NCBI GenBank assembly: GCA_042091695.1
Contig: JBELHA010000045.1
Span: 1-20,147, forward strand
Source: Flavicella sp042091695
Lineage (GTDB): Bacteria > Bacteroidota > Bacteroidia > Flavobacteriales > Flavobacteriaceae
DNA: 20,147 nt
Reading direction: 5' to 3'
Positions within the stretch are counted from its first letter, which is position 1. Every line of letters begins with the position of its first letter. The notes under the pieces were generated by a model. It was given only the letters and a program-made list of their open reading frames with translations, made no database searches and had not been told where the DNA came from. Below are positions 15,267 to 20,147 of the stretch, piece by piece. A program made the position numbers and the translations under genes.

Positions 15267-15271
15267 TTTTT
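15237..15271. terminator. bidirectional terminator at the der 3' end
   Basis: AACGCTTTGTAA (15240-15251) pairs with TTACAAAGCGTT (15254-15265), flanked by seven As on the left and eight Ts on the right. On the minus strand it ends der, immediately after its stop. On the plus strand it would end the candidate small RNA. Confidence 0.9.
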
Positions 15272-16595
15272 ATTTTTGTCTAAAATAGATTGTCAATGGT
15301 ACCCCGTTGAAATCATAAATTTCACGAAGTTTATTTTCTAAATACCTACGGTAAGGATCTCTCACATATTGTGGTAAATTAGCAAAAAACGCAAATTGTG
15401 GTGTATGTGTTGGCAATTGCATACAGTATTTAATTTTCACGAATTTCCCTTTAATAGCTGGTGGTCCGTATTGCTGGATGATCTCCAACATGGTTTCGTT
15501 CAACTTACTGGTTGTTATTCTTCGCTTTTTGTTTTCATAAACGGTTACAGCAGTCTCAATAGCTTTCAACAAACGTTGCTTGGTCACAGTAGATGTAAAG
15601 ATTACAGGAACATCTGTAAATGGCTCTAATTGTCTTTTCACATAAGCCTCAAACTCCTTCATAGTATTGGTTTCTTTGTCTACCAAATCCCATTTATTGA
15701 CTAGGACAACAATTCCTTTTCTGTTTTTTTCAGCCAACCAAAAGATATTCTGATCTTGGGCCTCGAATCCTCTTGTAGCATCAATCATCAAAATGGCAAC
15801 ATCACAGTGTTCAATCGCACGAACCGCACGCATCACAGAGTAAAACTCTAAATCTTCTGATACTTTAGATTTTTTACGAATCCCAGCCGTATCCACCAAA
15901 TTGAATTTAAAACCAAAACGTGTATATTCAGTATCAATTGCATCACGAGTAGTACCTGCAACATCAGTTACAATATTTCTATCTTTTCCTATCAAAGCAT
16001 TTATAAATGAAGACTTTCCTGCATTGGGTCTTCCTACTACGGCAAATCGAGGTAACTCCTCTGCTCTTTCTTCTTCTGATTGTTCTTCAAAAACTTCTGG
16101 CTCAGGCATGTCTTTAACCACTGCGTCTAACAATTCTCCAGTACCAGATCCGTTGATGGATGATATGGTATTGTACTCTCCCATCCCCAAGTTGTAAAAC
16201 TCAACAGCATCTGCTGCACGCATCGCATTGTCTACCTTGTTTACCGCTAGGAAAACAGGCTTTTTAGACTTCCTAAGTAGTTTTGAAACCGCTGTATCCA
16301 TTGGAGTAATTCCATCGGTTACATCGACAACAAATACGATGACATCACACTCTTCGAGGGCTAGCTGAACTTGTTTTCTAATTTCTCCTTCAAATTCATC
16401 GTCTGAACCTACCACATAACCTCCTGTATCGATTACAGAAAACTCTTTCCCGTTCCAATCACTTTTACCATAATGTCTGTCTCGGGTCACCCCACTCACA
16501 GAGTCAACGATGGCTTCTCTTCGTTGTACGAGTCTGTTAAATAATGTGGATTTCCCTACATTCGGTCTTCCCACGATGGCTACAATAGAATTCAT
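15270..16595 (-). CDS. der: ribosome-assembly GTPase Der (EngA)
   Basis: A 441-residue tandem-GTPase protein needed for 50S subunit assembly. The first G domain has GRPNVGKS (9-16), DTGG (56-59) and NKVD (119-122). An acidic linker (about 164-182) leads to the second G domain with GRPNAGKS (188-195), DTAG (235-238) and a later NKWD. A C-terminal KH-like domain follows and ends with NGVPLTIYFRQK. Order and length are normal for the family. The start MNSIVAIVGRPNVGKS is standard, with a TAnnTTTG box 22 nt upstream of the ATG. It is a single-gene unit downstream of a terminated lipoprotein gene on the same strand. Confidence 0.98.
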   Translation of the reverse strand: MNSIVAIVGRPNVGKSTLFNRLVQRREAIVDSVSGVTRDRHYGKSDWNGKEFSVIDTGGYVVGSDDEFEGEIRKQVQLALEECDVIVFVVDVTDGITPMDTAVSKLLRKSKKPVFLAVNKVDNAMRAADAVEFYNLGMGEYNTISSINGSGTGELLDAVVKDMPEPEVFEEQSEEERAEELPRFAVVGRPNAGKSSFINALIGKDRNIVTDVAGTTRDAIDTEYTRFGFKFNLVDTAGIRKKSKVSEDLEFYSVMRAVRAIEHCDVAILMIDATRGFEAQDQNIFWLAEKNRKGIVVLVNKWDLVDKETNTMKEFEAYVKRQLEPFTDVPVIFTSTVTKQRLLKAIETAVTVYENKKRRITTSKLNETMLEIIQQYGPPAIKGKFVKIKYCMQLPTHTPQFAFFANLPQYVRDPYRRYLENKLREIYDFNGVPLTIYFRQK

Positions 16596-16616
16596 TGTCT
16601 GTCTTTAAAATTTTTG

Positions 16617-16624
16617 CAAAAATA
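16617..16624 (-). promoter_or_regulatory. -7 box of the der promoter
   Basis: Read on the minus strand, TATTTTTG matches TAnnTTTG, with the der ATG 22 nt downstream. No TTTG at the expected -33 position. Confidence 0.45.
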
Positions 16625-16698
16625 CGTTTTTTTATTTTGGAAATCCCTTCCAAATTGAAAAAGGAACGCTTACTAAAAAATACAGCTATTTTAAGACA

Positions 16699-16735
16699 TA
16701 AAAAAGCCTGAATTGAAATTCAATTCAGGCTAAAA
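16699..16735 (-). terminator. terminator of the choice-of-anchor I gene
   Basis: AGCCTGAATTGAA and TTCAATTCAGGCT form a perfect 13-bp inverted repeat around a single A. On the minus strand it is followed by a run of Ts and lies 22 bp after the stop of the lipoprotein gene. Confidence 0.88.
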
Positions 16736-16752
16736 TACTCTTTGTAAAAAGA

Positions 16753-18285
16753 TTAGTTGTTCTCGAAGATAGATACCGTCCCACTAATTTCATTGGAAAC
16801 TACCAATAAATCCTTTCCATTTGGACTTTCAGCAGCAGGTATTACCAACAAACCTTCTGGACCAACATCGCCAGTATGAGACAGTATGTTCAAAAATACA
16901 GGAGCTGTTGGATTTGTAATATCGTAAACCAATACTTGGTTGTTACGCTCTAAACCTACAAACAAGATATAACGCTCGTTTCCAAGATTCATAACCGCTA
17001 CACTTTCAGGTTCCGCTCCTTTATCATCACTACGTTTGTCTCCTCCATTAAAGGCATCAGGTGTCAAGGCCAAAGTTTGCGCAGCAATATCATTACCACT
17101 GTCATAGACTAAATCACCAGTAGCAGACCAAATAGAAAAAGATCTTGCACCATAAGAATAGATTTGATTTACCGCTGCTGATTTCCCCCCAGTATATGGC
17201 TCATACAAACTCGTTGTCGTTTTTAACCTTCCTAAATTCGCTTTTTCTTGAATACTTTCGTCATAAGAATCAGAATGCAACATCAAATCATCTACACGAA
17301 CTTCTTCAGAAAAACCATCATAGTCACGTGCATCTCCTTCGTTTGCAGAAATCACATACTCTGTTCCATTTATATTTACTGCAACGATTGCATCAGGTTG
17401 GTAGATTCCTTTTACGTTCCAAGTCTTCAATTCTTTAACATCGTCTTTATCACTCGCGTCGATACTATTCCCTTCTAAGTTGTAATCTTTAAAACCTAGC
17501 GGATAAATAGCCTCAATAGCCTTGGATACCAAGTTCACCTTTGCAATTCCATTGTTTTCTTGTAAAGAAACCCATGCCGTTTTAGAATCTTCAGAAACAG
17601 CGATATATTCTGGTTCAACATCTGTTGCCAAATCTGCATTCAATCCGAAAACACGGAATCCTTCTGCTTCTAATGCTGCTTCTTGACTGTTAAACGCAGT
17701 AAAATCTAAAGTTGTTACTTCTGAACTAGCAATATCAATGATGCTTACTGTTCCTTTTGGATCTACATCATAAGCTTTGTTAGGCTCTCCTTCATTTGCA
17801 GACAAAATATATTTTCCGTCTTTGGTAAAAGTCACCATATCTGGCAAAGCACCAACTGTAAAACTTTTTGCCAATGAAAAATCAGCAATATTGTACAATA
17901 GGATCTGACCCGCATCTTGCTTTACAGCTGCTTCAACAGCAACTGCAAACTGACCGTTCATAACAGCTACACTGTTAGGAGCCCCATATGCATCTAAATT
18001 GACAGCTGCTTGTTTTACAGGGTTGCTTAAATCTGCAATGTTGTAAACTGAAATTTCATTGATTTCTACATTTACAACAAATAAGTTTTTAGAGTCTGCA
18101 TCGTAAACAGTAATTTCAGAGGCCCCCTCTGAACTTTCATCATCAAGTGATCCCGATCGAACTGTGATGGTATTTACATGCTTGAAATCGACTGTTGTGT
18201 CAATTGGATTGTTTTGTGCTTCCTCTGTACAGGCTACAAATGCCATACAAAAAAATGCTGCAATAATTCTTTGTGCTACTTTCAT
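16753..18285 (-). CDS. choice-of-anchor I family beta-propeller lipoprotein
   Basis: This 510-residue protein has a lipoprotein signal peptide (AAFFCMAFVAC, lipid Cys19). The mature part is a beta-propeller-like surface protein of the choice-of-anchor I family. Repeated units of the form ISVYNIADLSNP, ILLYNIADFSL, VSIIDIASSEV and VLVYDITNPTAP mark successive blades. The motifs SANEGEPNKAYD, YVISANEGDARDYDG and the late GAEPESVAVMNLG and GDVGPEGLLVIPA are diagnostic of this family; it is often mis-annotated as alkaline phosphatase or LVIVD-repeat protein. Acidic residues in DARDYDG, DDKGAEPE and GPEG may bind metal. Enzymatic activity is not established. Mature protein is acidic, as expected for an envelope protein of a marine organism. 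It is its own unit: the era terminator lies upstream and its own terminator lies downstream, before der. Confidence 0.87.
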   Translation of the reverse strand: MKVAQRIIAAFFCMAFVACTEEAQNNPIDTTVDFKHVNTITVRSGSLDDESSEGASEITVYDADSKNLFVVNVEINEISVYNIADLSNPVKQAAVNLDAYGAPNSVAVMNGQFAVAVEAAVKQDAGQILLYNIADFSLAKSFTVGALPDMVTFTKDGKYILSANEGEPNKAYDVDPKGTVSIIDIASSEVTTLDFTAFNSQEAALEAEGFRVFGLNADLATDVEPEYIAVSEDSKTAWVSLQENNGIAKVNLVSKAIEAIYPLGFKDYNLEGNSIDASDKDDVKELKTWNVKGIYQPDAIVAVNINGTEYVISANEGDARDYDGFSEEVRVDDLMLHSDSYDESIQEKANLGRLKTTTSLYEPYTGGKSAAVNQIYSYGARSFSIWSATGDLVYDSGNDIAAQTLALTPDAFNGGDKRSDDKGAEPESVAVMNLGNERYILFVGLERNNQVLVYDITNPTAPVFLNILSHTGDVGPEGLLVIPAAESPNGKDLLVVSNEISGTVSIFENN

Positions 18286-18390
18286 AATTTGGTTTTATTT
18301 AATGTAGCAATATTAAAAGACTCATGTAAAAGAGACACCAAGCAAACGTAAAACAACGGTAAAAAAACTACCCTGTAAGGTTATCAAAAA

Positions 18391-18432
18391 GCAAAAAAAA
18401 ACAGTGTAAGGTTAACTTAACCTTACACTGTT
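18391..18432 (-). terminator. terminator of era
   Basis: AACAGTGTAAGGTTAA (18400-18415) and TTAACCTTACACTGTT (18417-18432) form a perfect 16-bp inverted repeat around one C. On the minus strand nine Ts follow. It lies 26 bp after the era stop. Confidence 0.9.
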
Positions 18433-18458
18433 TATAATATATGAGCTATGATACTTAG

Positions 18459-19340
18459 CTAGTCGTTGTATCCAAACCTTCTGAGCTGTTTGGAATCGTT
18501 ACGCCAGTTTTTATTGACTTTTACATAGAGGTCTAAAAACACTTTCTTGTCAAAGAACTTTTCTAGGTCTTTACGCGCTTCTGAACCTACTCTTTTTAAA
18601 GCGGATCCTTTGTGCCCAATAATAATTCCTTTTTGAGTTTCGCGTTCTACCATAATGATCGCACGTATTTTTATGATTTTCTCGTCTTCGTGAAACTCTT
18701 CGGTTTCGATTTCTACTGCATAAGGGATTTCCTTTTTGTAATGCATTAAGATTTTTTCACGGATACACTCATTTACAAAGAAACGCTCTGGTTTGTCTGT
18801 CAATTGATCTTTAGGATAAAAGGCAGGTGACTCTGGTAGTATTTCTATAATTTTTTGTAATACGCCATCCACTCCGAAATTTTCAAGTGCAGAAATCAAA
18901 TACACATTGGCATTGGGCACCTTTTGTTGCCAGTAAGCTAATTTTTCTTCTACTTCTTCTTGACTGGATTTATCTATTTTATTGATCAGTAGCAATACAG
19001 GTACTTTAGAATTGGTAATTTTTGCAAAAAAGGCTTCATCTTTTAGCTCCATTTCCCCTATTTCTACCATATAGATCAATACATCTGCATCGTCAAAAGC
19101 AGATTTCACAAACTTCATCATAGACTCTTGTAAGTCGTAAGCAGGTTTGATAATACCCGGGGTGTCTGAGAAAAGGATTTGAAAGTCGTCTCCGTTTACA
19201 ATCCCTAGTATTCTGTGACGCGTTGTTTGTGCCTTTGAAGTAATGATAGACAAGCGCTCTCCTACCAATGCATTCATCAGTGTAGACTTCCCTACATTTG
19301 GATTTCCAATAATATTTACAAAACCAGCTTTGTGTGCCAT
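18459..19340 (-). CDS. era: GTPase Era
   Basis: This 293-residue GTPase acts in 16S rRNA 3'-end maturation and 30S assembly. The G domain has GNPNVGKS (12-19), the TTRHRI switch I segment, DTPG (59-62) and NKID (120-123). The C-terminal KH domain contains the RNA-binding GIIIGHKGSALKRVG loop and the family ending (VFLDLYVKVNKNWRND). Length is typical. The start MAHKAGFVNIIGNPNVGKS is standard in flavobacteria. A TAnnTTTG promoter box lies 18 nt upstream and a strong hairpin terminator downstream, so it is transcribed alone. der, the other ribosome GTPase, is 1.9 kb away on the same strand. Confidence 0.98.
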   Translation of the reverse strand: MAHKAGFVNIIGNPNVGKSTLMNALVGERLSIITSKAQTTRHRILGIVNGDDFQILFSDTPGIIKPAYDLQESMMKFVKSAFDDADVLIYMVEIGEMELKDEAFFAKITNSKVPVLLLINKIDKSSQEEVEEKLAYWQQKVPNANVYLISALENFGVDGVLQKIIEILPESPAFYPKDQLTDKPERFFVNECIREKILMHYKKEIPYAVEIETEEFHEDEKIIKIRAIIMVERETQKGIIIGHKGSALKRVGSEARKDLEKFFDKKVFLDLYVKVNKNWRNDSKQLRRFGYND

Positions 19341-19358
19341 AATTTCTATTTTAGGCTA

Positions 19359-19389
19359 CAAAGGTACTCGCTTTTTGATTCCCTTGAAA
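19359..19389 (-). promoter_or_regulatory. promoter of era
   Basis: On the minus strand TACCTTTG (19359-19366) matches TAnnTTTG. TTTC, one base off TTTG, lies 19 nt upstream at 19386-19389. The expected leader is about 10-12 nt. Confidence 0.6.
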
Positions 19390-19536
19390 GTGATATGTTG
19401 TTTTATTGTCTAAAACACATTGTAAACTAAAAACAAATAAACCGTTAAACCTCTGTAAAGAAGAACCTTACAAAAAGACTCAAAAAAAAGCATAAAATAA
19501 GCTCTTTTATATTTGGATATAACATTTTAAATAGCG

Positions 19537-19544
19537 TATCTTTG
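19537..19544 (+). promoter_or_regulatory. -7 box of the tRNA-fMet promoter
   Basis: TATCTTTG matches TAnnTTTG, 10 nt before the tRNA 5' end. TTTG occurs at 19512-19515, 21 nt upstream, slightly wider than the usual spacing. Confidence 0.6.
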
Positions 19545-19554
19545 CAGCATATAT

Positions 19555-19640
<86 letters not shown>

Positions 19641-19646
19641 CTAAGT

Positions 19647-19677
19647 AGTGTAATCAGAAATGGTTACTCTTTTTTTT
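19647..19677 (+). terminator. probable terminator after tRNA-fMet
   Basis: GTAATC (19650-19655) pairs with GGTTAC (19662-19667), including one T-G pair, around AGAAAT. A T-rich run follows at 19668-19677. It lies 10 bp after the tRNA. Confidence 0.65.
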
Positions 19678-19794
19678 GCTTCAAAATCAAGTTTATTGGT
19701 CTTGAGAAGGGTTTTGATTGCTCATCAAACGGTTGCTTATCTGAACTTTGTATTTTTAAAATGACAAGGTTAAAAAGTCAAATATAAACAAAAT

Positions 19795-19826
19795 TGACAG
19801 TAAAACTGTCAGTATAACTGTCAGTA
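19795..19826. repeat. three ACTGTC/GACAGT repeats
   Basis: TGACAGT (19795-19801) and ACTGTCA (19805-19811) form a 7-bp inverted repeat around AAA. AACTGTCAGTA is then repeated directly with a 12-bp period (19804-19814 and 19816-19826). The cluster sits just downstream of the partial minus-strand gene. It may be a protein binding site or an element boundary; the role is not known. Confidence 0.55.
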
Positions 19827-19841
19827 ACTTCTTTGAAGTAC

Positions 19842-20147
19842 TCAATTATTCATTCTATTTTCATATACTTCCTTAAAATATGCTTCACTTTGATTTTTTA
19901 AAAGCATCTCATCTGTAATTGAAACTATCTCTGCTTTGAATAATTTATCAAGGCTATGTTCTGATGTTATTACATTATTGTACAATATCCTTACTCGTTT
20001 TTCTAATTGAGATTTCACAATTTCAACATAGTCTTTTGTTGTCAATATACAGTCGTGAATAATCAGTGCAAACTGTTCGTCTGGTATGTTTTTATATACC
20101 TCAACAAAAATATTAGCTTCAGCCTTTTGCCCTAGATAACTTATTTC
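19842..20147 (-). CDS. 3' end of an unidentified protein gene, partial at window edge
   Basis: The frame is open from the window edge at 20147 to a TGA at 19842-19844, giving 101 C-terminal residues; the start is outside. An internal TTG at 20045 is not the real start, because the coding frame continues upstream with plausible sequence (GQKAEANIFVEVYKNIPDEQ). The segment FALIIHDCILTTKDYVEIVK resembles the HDS/HDE-type motif near the C-terminus of single-subunit polymerases and of replication proteins carried by Bacteroidota mobile elements. That resemblance is weak and I do not assign a function. The rest is a charged helical tail (residues ...LEKRVRILYNN, ...EAYFKEVYENRMNN). It lies beyond the assembly gap, so its real genomic neighbour may differ. 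Confidence 0.6.
   Translation of the reverse strand, partial: EISYLGQKAEANIFVEVYKNIPDEQFALIIHDCILTTKDYVEIVKSQLEKRVRILYNNVITSEHSLDKLFKAEIVSITDEMLLKNQSEAYFKEVYENRMNN

Noticed and set aside
15229..15288. 19-codon frame starting at the ATG at 15229
   Set aside because: It runs straight through the terminator hairpin into der antisense; chance frame.
19713..19729. TTTGAT/ATCAAA hairpin as a second terminator after tRNA-fMet
   Set aside because: No T run follows on either strand, and the short AT-rich stem is expected by chance.

Overview
The window reads as a chromosome segment of a marine member of the Flavobacteriaceae (Bacteroidota). It is AT-rich, and start codons have almost no purine-rich ribosome-binding sites. 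Many transcription units begin with the Bacteroidota -7 box TAnnTTTG instead of a sigma-70 TATAAT box. The protein set (AhgA/GH117-like lipoprotein with an S1 sulfatase, odhA-odhB, HIT, DUF3127 protein, pyrH-frr, rsmG, desaturase, aspartate aminotransferase, der, era) has flavobacterial sequence character. I cannot fix the genus from sequence alone.

Layout. (1) 1-3540: two near-identical minus-strand tRNA-Asn genes with related promoters bracket a 3.3 kb segment. It holds a small zinc-ribbon gene, a GH117/GH43-type beta-propeller lipoprotein and a divergent S1-type sulfatase lipoprotein, which together look like a small sulfated-polysaccharide degradation cassette. The left tRNA is cut by the window edge. 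(2) 3541-7980: an A-rich gene-free leader, then the E1 (odhA/sucA) and E2 (odhB/sucB) subunits of 2-oxoglutarate dehydrogenase, closed by a terminator. (3) 8061-9678: a HIT-family hydrolase converging on, and overlapping by 6 bp, a membrane histidine kinase. (4) 9782-11693: a DUF3127 protein with an SSB-like acidic tail, then the pyrH-frr operon. (5) 11729-14873: rsmG on the minus strand, then on the plus strand a membrane fatty acid desaturase and an aspartate-type aminotransferase. (6) 14874-15269: about 400 bp without a protein gene. It carries a cluster of perfect palindromes, a promoter and a structured region ending in a terminator, and is my best candidate for an undescribed regulated small RNA. 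(7) 15270-19366: three minus-strand single-gene units, der, a choice-of-anchor I lipoprotein and era, each with its own terminator or promoter. (8) 19537-20147: an initiator tRNA-fMet interrupted by ten Ns, then a short gene-poor stretch with ACTGTC repeats and the 3' end of an unidentified minus-strand gene running off the window.

Most of the window is housekeeping: TCA cycle, UMP kinase and ribosome recycling, rRNA methylation and the ribosome-assembly GTPases Der and Era. The parts that look accessory are the tRNA-Asn-bracketed sugar cassette, the palindrome/small-RNA locus, and the far right end beyond the sequence gap. All functions are read from sequence motifs and remembered family features; no search was run.
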